11,208 nt of DNA from Thermoanaerobaculales bacterium (GTDB lineage: Bacteria > Acidobacteriota > Thermoanaerobaculia > Thermoanaerobaculales > Sulfomarinibacteraceae). This document shows positions 1 to 5,528 of the stretch, piece after piece. The stretch lies in contig JALOKS010000068.1 of NCBI GenBank assembly GCA_025456385.1, forward strand, positions 1 to 11,208. Reading direction: 5' to 3'. Both the position numbers and the translations under genes were made by a program. The first letter of the stretch is position 1; each line of letters starts with the position of its first letter. Under the pieces are notes generated by a model. It was not told where the DNA came from. It did not search any database and saw nothing but the letters and a program-made list of their open reading frames with translations.

Positions 1-1092
1 AACAACCTGCGAGAGCTGCGGGCGCTCCTCAGCCCGAAGGTCGAGCTGCTGGCGGTGGTCAAGGCCAACGCCTACGGCCACGGCCTCGACCTGGTGGCGC
101 CACTGGCGGAGCGCCGAGCCGATTGGCTGGGTGTGCACGGTGCGGAGGAGGCCCGAAACCTGCGCCGGCTCGGCATCACGAAACCCCTGTTGGTGATGGG
201 TTTCGTGCCGCGGAGCGAGCTGGCCGGCCTCGATGCCGACACGCATCTGGTCGTGTCCTCGGCGGAAGCACTCGAGTGGGTCGGAGAGCACCGTCGGCGA
301 TCGGGGATCTCTTTGCCCGTGCACCTCAAGGTCGACATCGGCACCAAGCGCCAGGGTGTCGCTGTGGAGCGGATCCCGGAGCTGTGCCGGCTCGCCGCGG
401 AGCAGCGGCTCGACCTGGTCGGGGTTGCAGGCCATTTCGCCAACATCGAGGACACGATCGAGCATGAGTTCGCGCGCGTGCAGCTCGCGCGGTTCCACCG
501 GGCGCTCGAGGTCCTGGCCGCCGAATGCGGCCAATTGCCGCCCTATATTCACACCTCATGCTCGGCCGCGGTGCTGCTCTTTCGGGAGACGGATTTCAGC
601 CTCGTTCGGGTCGGGATTTCGATGTACGGCCACTGGCCTTCGCGGGAAACGAGATTGTCGCTGATGCTGCGCGAGGGGGCGGGTAAACCGGCGCTCCAAC
701 CGGTGCTCAGCTGGAAGGCCACTGTCGGCCAAATTCAAGACGTCGAAGGCGGCGAATCGGTCGGCTATGGGCGGAGCTGGACGGCGCGTCGCCCGAGCCA
801 ATTGGCGGTCATTCCGGTGGGCTACGCCGACGGATATTCGCGTGTGCTCGGCAACCGGTCGCGAGTCCTCATTCGCGGTTCGTCGGCGCCGATTGTCGGC
901 CGGGTGTGCATGAACATCATGATGGCGGACATCACCGACATCCCGGGGGTGGTCATCGGTGACGAGGCGGTGCTGGTCGGCTCGCAGGGCACCGCCACCG
1001 TCACGGCCGACGAGCTTGCAGCGCTCGGCGAGACCATCAGCTACGAGCTCCTCGCCCGCCTTTCGCCGGCGATCCCGCGGGTCCTGGTCTGA
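1..1092 (+). CDS. alr: alanine racemase, 5'-truncated by window edge
   Basis: PLP-dependent alanine racemase, which interconverts L- and D-alanine in the cytoplasm and supplies D-Ala for peptidoglycan. The reading frame is open from base 1, so the true start lies upstream; 363 codons are visible, close to the usual ~370-residue length, so only a few residues are missing. The PLP-lysine motif VVKANAYGHG is intact (Lys codon 61-63). In the C-terminal domain the catalytic tyrosine motif VGYGRSW (Tyr codon 766-768) is followed by IPVGYADGY and then GRVCMN, in the order and spacing known from Geobacillus Alr (Tyr265, Tyr284, Cys311-Met312). The enzyme therefore looks functional. The stop lies 12 nt before the glycosyltransferase start, suggesting one transcript. 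The family assignment is firm; a purely catabolic (DadX-type) role cannot be excluded from sequence. Confidence 0.96.
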   Translation, partial: NNLRELRALLSPKVELLAVVKANAYGHGLDLVAPLAERRADWLGVHGAEEARNLRRLGITKPLLVMGFVPRSELAGLDADTHLVVSSAEALEWVGEHRRRSGISLPVHLKVDIGTKRQGVAVERIPELCRLAAEQRLDLVGVAGHFANIEDTIEHEFARVQLARFHRALEVLAAECGQLPPYIHTSCSAAVLLFRETDFSLVRVGISMYGHWPSRETRLSLMLREGAGKPALQPVLSWKATVGQIQDVEGGESVGYGRSWTARRPSQLAVIPVGYADGYSRVLGNRSRVLIRGSSAPIVGRVCMNIMMADITDIPGVVIGDEAVLVGSQGTATVTADELAALGETISYELLARLSPAIPRVLV

Positions 1093-1104
1093 GGGCGGTG
1101 CGGG

Positions 1105-1878
1105 GTGCAGGCAAGCATCGTCATCCCGACCTTCAACAGGCTCGCCGCCCTGCGGCGTGTGCTGGCAGCGCTGGCGCAGCAGTGGCGTCCGACGGGTGTC
1201 GAGATGGAGGTCGTGGTCGTGGACGACGGGTCGAGCGACGGCACCCCGGAGTGGCTCAGTTCGAGCCCGGCTCCGGCATCGCGGGTCCTGACCCAGGCCA
1301 ACGCCGGTCCGGCCGCAGCCCGCAATCGCGGCGTCGAGGCGGCCGCCGGCGAGCTGGTCCTGTTCCTCGGGGATGACACGGTGCCGCAGCCGGGTTGGCT
1401 CGCGGCCCACCTCGAGGAGCACCGGTTGTTCGACGGCGACGGCGCGTTGGCAGTCCTCGGCCTTCCGCGCGCGGAGTTCCTGCGCCACGGAGGCTTTCGC
1501 GAGGACTTCCCGGCAGCGGCATGGGAGGACATCGAGTTCGCCTACCGCGCCGCGCGCCAGGGTCTGCGAGTGCGCTACCAGCCACGGGCCCGCACCCTGC
1601 ACGAGCACTGTGTTCGACCGCGGACGTTCTGTCGCCGGCAGATGACATCGGGCCTGTCGGCGGCCATCTTCCACCGCCTCCACCCTGAGCTCGGTGATTT
1701 TCTCGGAGTTCACCTGCTCGATCGTCGATGGCGGGCGCCGCGCCTGCGTAGCGCGCTCCTCGCGCTGCTCGTCGCCTGTGGCGAACGGGTGGAGGGCGTC
1801 GTGACGGCCGCTGTGTACCGCCGGTTCCTCGATCTCTGCTACCTCCGGGGCCTGGCAGCGGGATTGCATTCACGCTGA
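1105..1878 (+). CDS. family 2 glycosyltransferase with apparent internal deletion
   Basis: GT-A fold glycosyltransferase, family 2, 257 aa, expected to transfer a sugar from a nucleotide-sugar to an envelope glycan, lipid or protein; donor and acceptor cannot be told. Seen in the protein: N-terminal strand IVIPTFNR (5-12), the nucleotide-binding VVVDDGSSDGTPEW (37-50), NAGPAAARNRG (67-77), the metal-binding GDD (89-91), and the acceptor/base motif WEDIEFAYR (140-148). In relatives known to me about 45-50 residues, including a W-x-P segment and a TANVSL-like strand, separate AVLG from the GGF motif. Here AVLG (116-119) runs straight into LPRAEFLRHGGF, so that block appears to be lost in frame. 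No membrane segment is visible. The GTG start was chosen because the fold's first strand begins at residue 3; the Shine-Dalgarno is weak (GGGCGGTGCGGG). It sits 12 nt after alr and 13 nt before the next gene. Confidence 0.9.
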   Translation: MQASIVIPTFNRLAALRRVLAALAQQWRPTGVEMEVVVVDDGSSDGTPEWLSSSPAPASRVLTQANAGPAAARNRGVEAAAGELVLFLGDDTVPQPGWLAAHLEEHRLFDGDGALAVLGLPRAEFLRHGGFREDFPAAAWEDIEFAYRAARQGLRVRYQPRARTLHEHCVRPRTFCRRQMTSGLSAAIFHRLHPELGDFLGVHLLDRRWRAPRLRSALLALLVACGERVEGVVTAAVYRRFLDLCYLRGLAAGLHSR

Positions 1879-1891
1879 GCGGAGGTGGGTC

Positions 1892-2719
1892 ATGCGGTTG
1901 CTGAGCGTGCTGCTGCCGGTGGCGGTCCTGGGCTGCGGTTCGGCCGCCGCGGCGCAGGAGGTCGCGAGCGCGAAAGGGCCTGCTGAGGCCGTCGACGCGA
2001 GCACGGTGAACCTGCCCTGCGTGCCGGTCGGCGCGTACTGGCCCGAACAGCCGAGCCCGGAGGCCGCGCCGCCGACGCCGGACCTGGCGATCGTCAGCAT
2101 CGACGTCCGGCCCAAGTACGCCCGGGTCCACCTCGATGGACGATTCGTGGGCCGGGCGCGCTACTTCGACGGCACGCCGTCCTACCTCTTTCTCGAACCG
2201 GGGTTCTACCGGCTCGAGCTGCGCGCCGACGGCCACCGGCCGGTCCTGGTGGAGCTGACCGCTCAGCGCGGCTGTCGCTACGACCTGCGGCACCGGCTCG
2301 ACCGACTGCGCGACCTCGAGGCCGCGCACGAGGACGCCGACTTCGGCAAGGGCAAACCACAGCAGTGGGTGTTCGCTCCGACCCGCCCGGGACCGGCACA
2401 GCCGGCGCCGGAATCCGCCGGGCCGGACTCGAGCCTGCGTCCCGACCTCGGCCGCGACGCCCCCGGCGTGCGCGTGCCGGCGCCACCGGCGGCGGGGCTC
2501 AAGCTGCGCGTCGATCCGCCGTCGGCCCGGGTTTCGATCGACGGCATTTTCGTGGCCACCGGCCGGGAGCTGGCGCGGATGGTGGGCCCTCTGGCGACGG
2601 CGCCTGGGCCGCACCGGATCGTGGTCGAGGCCGAGGGGCACCGTGCGCTCGAGCGCGGCGTCGAGCTTGAGGCGGGAGAGGTCCTGGAGCTGGATCTCGC
2701 GCTGAGTCCCGCGCCCTGA
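1892..2719 (+). CDS. exported protein with two PEGA-like domains
   Basis: Protein of 275 aa with unknown function. The N-terminus is a short signal sequence. Cys14 in VLGC could be a lipobox, though Leu at -2 is unusual; alternatively signal peptidase I would cut after AAA at 19-21. Two similar beta-rich modules follow: residues about 66-136 (VRPKYARVHLDGRFVG, then PGFYRLELRADGHRP) and about 203-272 (VDPPSARVSIDGIFVA, then PGPHRIVVEAEGHRA). Both show the PEGA pattern of a structural strand, a D-G turn, then P-G-x-H/Y-x-L/I and a G-H/Y ending. A Pro/Ala-rich linker (about 160-202) joins them. PEGA domains are usually found on surface or periplasmic proteins and are thought to bind partners or glycans. 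The start has a strong Shine-Dalgarno (GGAGGTGG, 1881-1888). The gene is the last of the alr/glycosyltransferase cluster. Confidence 0.8.
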   Translation: MRLLSVLLPVAVLGCGSAAAAQEVASAKGPAEAVDASTVNLPCVPVGAYWPEQPSPEAAPPTPDLAIVSIDVRPKYARVHLDGRFVGRARYFDGTPSYLFLEPGFYRLELRADGHRPVLVELTAQRGCRYDLRHRLDRLRDLEAAHEDADFGKGKPQQWVFAPTRPGPAQPAPESAGPDSSLRPDLGRDAPGVRVPAPPAAGLKLRVDPPSARVSIDGIFVATGRELARMVGPLATAPGPHRIVVEAEGHRALERGVELEAGEVLELDLALSPAP

Positions 2720-2748
2720 GTCGCCGCGGGGTGGGAGCTAAGCAGTCA

Positions 2749-2767
2749 GAAATGAATGATTTATTTC
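2749..2767. repeat. AT-rich inverted repeat, possible operator
   Basis: GAAATGAAT, one central G, then ATTTATTTC: 8 of 9 positions are complementary, with a single G/T mismatch. It lies 29 nt after the stop of the PEGA gene and about 70 nt upstream of the putative -35 element at 2837. Its AT-richness stands out in this GC-rich sequence. It could be a regulator site; no T-tract follows, so it is not a terminator. The function is a guess. Confidence 0.4.
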
Positions 2768-2836
2768 ATGTCTTGTGAGCGGTGAAACAGTTGCCGTCAG
2801 AGCTCCGACAAGGGCGTGAATTTTGAGAAATTTCGC

Positions 2837-2865
2837 TGGACAGCGCTGCGTCTACGTGGTACCGT
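2837..2865 (+). promoter_or_regulatory. sigma70-like promoter for a non-coding transcript
   Basis: TGGACA (2837-2842; 5 of 6 to the -35 consensus), a 17-nt spacer, then TACCGT (2860-2865; 3 of 6 to the -10 consensus, keeping T1, A2 and T6). The predicted start is near 2872. No protein start follows on this strand before the terminator at 3014-3038. Confidence 0.45.
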
Positions 2866-2871
2866 GAAGCA

Positions 2872-3038
2872 TCATTTGAGAAAGGGACGGGTCCGGGGAA
2901 GCTGACCACCTTGTTTGCCTGCCACACGAGGCCAACCTTTTCAGGCTAACCTTGAACTTCCCATCGTCTTGATCCTTCCGTACCGGCTGAACCGGCCCGC
3001 CCGATTCCTTCGCCCCAGCCCTCGCGGCTGGGTTTTTT
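2872..3038 (+). ncRNA. candidate small structured RNA (~165 nt), unclassified
   Basis: A promoter-like element upstream and an intrinsic terminator at the 3' end delimit about 165 nt with no credible open frame. A long-range stem can form between 2884-2893 (GGGACGGGTC) and 2994-3002 (GGCCCGCCC): 9 pairs with A2887 bulged and one G-U. Inside it, GCCTG (2917-2921) pairs with CAGGC (2942-2946), extended by three more pairs across a mismatch. CU-rich unpaired stretches (CTTCCC at 2957-2962, CCTTCC at 2974-2979, TTCCTT at 3005-3010) could pair with Shine-Dalgarno sequences. A closing stem with a large internal bubble recalls 6S RNA, but I cannot assign it to that family. Alternatively this is the 3' untranslated end of the alr operon. 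Confidence 0.4.
3014..3038 (+). terminator. Rho-independent terminator
   Basis: CCCAGCC (3014-3020), loop CTCGC, GGCTGGG (3026-3032), then six T residues (3033-3038). The 7-bp stem is perfect and GC-rich. The T-tract is only on the + strand, so it ends rightward transcription; it does not have the form of a terminator for the convergent yqgE gene, whose stop codon lies 3 nt further on. Confidence 0.88.
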
Positions 3039-3041
3039 CGC

Positions 3042-3617
3042 TCAGGTCGGCTCGGTGGAGCCGGTGTCGACCAGGGCTCCGGGCTCGATCCCGATCGATC
3101 TCAGAGCGGCCGCCCAACGATCCTCGACCGGAACGTCGAACAGGATCGAGCTGTCGAGGGGGGCGACCACCCACGAGTTCTCCTCGATCTCCCGCTCCAG
3201 CTGTCCCGGGTACCATCCGGCGTACCCGAGGAGCAGGAAGAAGCGACAGGCTGCAGGGCCCTGGGCGAGCCTCGCCAGCGTGTCCACGCTGCCGGAGATG
3301 ACAATCGAGTCTGAGACCGTCAGATCCTCGTCCCCCGCCCCGTGCTCGCTGCGCTCGTAGAGGACGAAGCCGTGGCTGGGCTGGACGGGTCCTCCGGAAA
3401 GAACGCCGGGGAGGTCGTCGCCGCCTGGCTCCTGGCCGAGCTCGGCCAGGACCTCCCGCAGGTCGACGTCGAGCGGGCGATTGACGACCAGGCCGAAGGC
3501 GCCTTCCTCGTGCGAGTGGACGCCGAGCAGGACCACGGACCGCCAGAAGTTCGGATCGGCGAGGTTCGGCATCGCGATCAACAGCTTGCCGGCGAAGGAT
3601 GGGGAGGTCTGAATCAC
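3042..3617 (-). CDS. yqgE: YqgE/AlgH family protein
   Basis: UPF0301 (YqgE/AlgH) family, 191 aa, matching the usual ~185-190. The family signature is clear: GKLLIAMPNLADPNFWRSVV near the N-terminus, then HSHEEGAFGLVVNRPL, the LSGGPVQPSHGFVLY segment, and GYAGWYPGQLEREIEENSWV in the C-terminal half. It is a soluble cytoplasmic protein of unknown biochemical role. AlgH was named for effects on alginate expression in Pseudomonas, but that role is not general. The start is GTG at 3617-3615. It overlaps the TGA of the upstream TPR gene in a GTGA arrangement, with GGAG a few bases upstream, so translation is probably coupled. A nearby ATG at 3625 is in the upstream gene's frame and is not the start. 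Confidence 0.93.
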   Translation of the reverse strand: MIQTSPSFAGKLLIAMPNLADPNFWRSVVLLGVHSHEEGAFGLVVNRPLDVDLREVLAELGQEPGGDDLPGVLSGGPVQPSHGFVLYERSEHGAGDEDLTVSDSIVISGSVDTLARLAQGPAACRFFLLLGYAGWYPGQLEREIEENSWVVAPLDSSILFDVPVEDRWAAALRSIGIEPGALVDTGSTEPT

Positions 3618-4558
3618 CGCTCCATCCTAGCAGGCGCCGCGGGCGGCCCTGCCGTGAGCCGCACGAGCCGCATGGCGGCGGCCTCTGGCGGACGTGCGGG
3701 GTCTGCGGCGACGGCGGGCACTGCGAAGTCGATCATCAGATCGTGGCCCGGGAACGTCCAGGTCATCGACACGCCGTCGTCGCCGGCGCTCGTTCGGCTC
3801 GGCGGCCCCCAGGCCGCGATGACGGCCGCCGGGCTTGCCCGCCAGTCGACACCGGGCCCGAGCTCGAGCCGGTAGGGCGTGTAGGCCGCCATGTTGGCAG
3901 CGAGCAGGATCACCTCCGCGAGCTCCGCCGCGTCGTCGAACAGGAAGGCCCAGAGCATGACCGGACCCGCCTCGGCGCTCAGGCTGCGCGCCGTTCCGCT
4001 GCCCGGTTCGAGGCCGAGCGCCTGGCGGACCGTGTCGCGAGGCTGCCCGAGAGCGACGCCCATGACCGAGCCCGCGCTGGGGTCGACGACGACCGGCACC
4101 GCGTGTCGCGCGAGGAGCTCCTGGACCTCCGGTTCGGCGAGAAACCGGTTGGCGCCCGACAGGGTCACGGCGAGGTAGAGGTCGCGAGCCCCGCCTTCGA
4201 GCAGTGCCCGAAACACCAGCAGCGCCTGCTCGCGGTCACCCGTCAGGTAGGAGGATGCCTGGAGGTAGATCGCGGTCTCGGCGCGCTCCGGGTGGATCAC
4301 CACGGCCTCGCGGAACGCGCGGCGTGCGGGCTCGTAGCGGCCGAGGTGGAACCACGCCCTGCCGATCTCGGCGAGGGCGACGTAGCGGCGTTCGGGATCG
4401 GCGTCGCTGCTGAAGGGGCTGAGGAGGTGCACGACCTCCTCGTAGCGATGGCGCGCGCCGGCGAGTCGTGCCCGCTCGAGGGCGTGCTCGAAGTCATCCT
4501 GTGGAGGCTCTTCGCCGGCAAGGGCCGCGGCGAGCCAGATCAGGATCAGGCTGCTCAT
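3614..4558 (-). CDS. exported TPR protein with BamE-like C-terminal half
   Basis: Protein of 314 aa with no assigned function. Residues 1-14 form a short hydrophobic signal (SSLILIWLAAALAG). Residues about 22-150 are helical and fit two to three tetratricopeptide repeats; the clearest unit is about 57-90 (ALAEIGRAWFHLGRYEPARR, ending VVIHP). The C-terminal half has two segments of the pattern G-x-x-L-G-x-x-x-x-x-V-x-x-x-L-G: VMGVALGQPRDTVRQALG (165-182) and LELGPGVDWRASPAAVIAAW followed by GPP (231-253). Each precedes a beta-rich stretch, as in SmpA/BamE-type folds. That comparison is my inference. A partner-binding role in the periplasm would fit. It is the first gene of a two-gene unit with yqgE. 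Confidence 0.72.
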   Translation of the reverse strand: MSSLILIWLAAALAGEEPPQDDFEHALERARLAGARHRYEEVVHLLSPFSSDADPERRYVALAEIGRAWFHLGRYEPARRAFREAVVIHPERAETAIYLQASSYLTGDREQALLVFRALLEGGARDLYLAVTLSGANRFLAEPEVQELLARHAVPVVVDPSAGSVMGVALGQPRDTVRQALGLEPGSGTARSLSAEAGPVMLWAFLFDDAAELAEVILLAANMAAYTPYRLELGPGVDWRASPAAVIAAWGPPSRTSAGDDGVSMTWTFPGHDLMIDFAVPAVAADPARPPEAAAMRLVRLTAGPPAAPARMER

Positions 4559-4576
4559 GGCCGAGCCAGCCTATCC

Positions 4577-4595
4577 GGAACGGGTCCCGGGTTCC
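4577..4595. repeat. GGAAC-N9-GTTCC inverted repeat in divergent promoter region
   Basis: Five-base arms GGAAC (4577-4581) and GTTCC (4591-4595) flank CGGGT/CCCGG sequence. On the minus strand a weak promoter for the TPR-yqgE unit overlaps it (TGGAAC, 17 nt, TAGGCT; 3 of 6 matches in each box). GGAAC also resembles ECF sigma -35 elements, but no matching -10 is seen at the right distance. Confidence 0.25.
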
Positions 4596-4612
4596 AGAGG
4601 CGGCCGGCGTTC

Positions 4613-4636
4613 AGCGGGCGGAGCGCCCGCTATGAT
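4613..4636 (+). promoter_or_regulatory. -10 element TATGAT with adjoining perfect palindrome
   Basis: TATGAT (4631-4636, 5 of 6 to consensus) ends 6 nt before the ATG at 4643, placing transcription start at or next to the A of that ATG. Directly upstream, AGCGGGCG-GAG-CGCCCGCT (4613-4631) is a perfect palindrome with 8-bp arms occupying the promoter spacer. No good -35 is seen at 16-18 nt. A bound regulator at the palindrome could block or assist RNA polymerase. Confidence 0.45.
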
Positions 4637-4642
4637 GGCTTC

Positions 4643-5083
4643 ATGGACGCCGCCGCCGAAGCCTTGCGTTTCGAACCGCCGAGGGACCCGCTCGATCCGG
4701 CGGTTCTTGCCGAGCTGCGGATCGCGATCGGTTCCTGCCCCGACGTGGCCTTCGCCCACCTCGTGGATGTCGCGGTGCCGGGGCGGCAGGCGGCACCCGA
4801 GCCGGCTCTCTTCGTCTGGCTGGTGCCGGAGGCGATGGGCTCCCTGCGCGCGGCCCTGAACCTGCTGTCGGCGACCGTGGCGAACGTGCTGCCTGCGGAG
4901 CGGTTCCTCGACGTGCTGATTCTCAACTCGGCGCCGGAGCTGCTCGCGGCCGTCGAAGAGGCCCGATGCCTGCTGGTCGAGCGCGATCCCGAGGAGCGGC
5001 GGCGGGCCCGCGAAGCGGCGGCGACGGTCGGTCAGGGGAGCAGCGCGGGGGCCGCACCGCGGCCGTGGTGGTGGCCGTTCTGA
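4643..5083 (+). CDS. SseB C-terminal-domain-like protein, possibly leaderless
   Basis: Protein of 146 aa, predicted cytoplasmic. Residues about 20-115 resemble the C-terminal domain of SseB (enhanced serine sensitivity) proteins: LAELRIAIGSCPDVAFAHLV, a beta strand PALFVWLVPEA, a helix LRAALNLLSATVANVLP, and RFLDVLILNSAPELLAAVEE. The N-terminal SseB domain is absent. The protein ends with a low-complexity linker and the aromatic tail PRPWWWPF. The exact biochemical role of SseB is not established. The ATG at 4643 has no Shine-Dalgarno at a useful distance, and the two earlier ATGs (4632, 4635) are in another frame. The frame stays open far upstream, but that part is antisense to the TPR gene and is not coding. 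The assignment rests on recalled family pattern only. Confidence 0.68.
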   Translation: MDAAAEALRFEPPRDPLDPAVLAELRIAIGSCPDVAFAHLVDVAVPGRQAAPEPALFVWLVPEAMGSLRAALNLLSATVANVLPAERFLDVLILNSAPELLAAVEEARCLLVERDPEERRRAREAAATVGQGSSAGAAPRPWWWPF

Positions 5084-5118
5084 GGCTGTGGCCTCCCGCG
5101 GTCCGGCCGGCTCTCCAC

Positions 5119-5148
5119 TTGCCTCCCCCGGGGGGCGAAAACTACAAT
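5119..5148 (+). promoter_or_regulatory. sigma70-like promoter upstream of STAS gene
   Basis: TTGCCT (5119-5124; 4 of 6), an 18-nt spacer, and TACAAT (5143-5148; 5 of 6). The predicted start near 5155 gives a leader of about 30 nt that carries the AAGGGA ribosome binding site of the STAS gene. Confidence 0.55.
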
Positions 5149-5186
5149 GGGCCGCGACCTGCAGGGTGCAGCCGAAGGGATTCGGG

Positions 5187-5528
5187 ATGGAGATCAGCAG
5201 GACCGACAGCGGCGGCGTGGCGGTCGTTGCCGTGCGCGGGGTGATCAACTTCGGGGAGTCCGCCCGGCAGTTCTCCTCCTTCCTCAAGGAGCTGCTCGAT
5301 GCCGGGACGCCGGCCGTGCTGATCGACATGTCGGGCATCGACAGCGTGGACTCGACGGGTCTCGGCGAGCTCGTCGGGTACCTGCAGCGCTTCGAGAGCG
5401 AGGGCCGGCGTCTCGCGCTCCTGCGCCCGCACCGCCGGATCCTCAGCCTGCTGCGGCTGACGCGCCTCGACGAGATCTTCCCGATCTACGAAGACCAGGG
5501 CGACGCGATCGCGAGCCTCAGTCCGTGA
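5187..5528 (+). CDS. STAS-domain anti-sigma factor antagonist
   Basis: Single STAS domain, 113 aa, of the SpoIIAA/RsbV type. Such proteins bind an anti-sigma kinase when unphosphorylated and so free a sigma factor. The hallmark segment is present: VLIDMSGIDSVDSTGLGELV, with Ser56 in DSTGLG at the site phosphorylated in SpoIIAA. The N-terminal strands (MEISRTDSGGVAVVAVRG) and the following helix also fit. The ATG at 5187 was chosen because the domain starts there and AAGGGA (5175-5180) lies 6 nt upstream; the frame extends upstream without a ribosome site. No RsbW-like kinase or sigma factor gene is in the window, so its partner must be encoded elsewhere. Its 3' end overlaps that of ilvE by 11 nt, tail to tail. 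Confidence 0.9.
   Translation: MEISRTDSGGVAVVAVRGVINFGESARQFSSFLKELLDAGTPAVLIDMSGIDSVDSTGLGELVGYLQRFESEGRRLALLRPHRRILSLLRLTRLDEIFPIYEDQGDAIASLSP

Larger units (their letters stand above)
2720..3041. other. gene-poor, AT-richer intergenic island
   Basis: No convincing protein gene lies here. The segment from about 2740 to 2880 is much richer in A+T than the flanking genes. It contains an AT-rich inverted repeat (2749-2767), a sigma70-like promoter (2837-2865), a short direct repeat (2929-2939 and 2943-2953) and an intrinsic terminator (3014-3038). These are listed separately. The segment ends 1 nt before the yqgE stop codon, which lies on the other strand. Confidence 0.8.

Noticed and set aside
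556..1869. Long open frame on the minus strand, antisense to alr and the glycosyltransferase
   Set aside because: Rich in Arg, Pro and Ala with no recognisable motif, and opposite two clear genes; long antisense frames are expected at this GC content.
2752..2826. Two tiny open frames (8 codons from ATG 2752; 14 codons from GTG 2782), considered as leader peptides
   Set aside because: No good ribosome sites, no run of one amino acid, and no attenuator or structural gene directly after them.
2884..2953. Possible SRP RNA, suggested by GTCCGGGGAAGC
   Set aside because: The conserved GGAA-tetraloop helix and the paired A/G-rich internal loops of SRP RNA cannot be built around it.
3014..3038. The hairpin as a terminator for yqgE
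   Set aside because: On the minus strand the A-tract lies before the hairpin and no T-tract follows it.
3599..4642. Upstream extension of the SseB-C-like frame on the plus strand
   Set aside because: It is antisense to the TPR gene and its composition is that of a shadow frame; only the part from 4643 matches a protein family.
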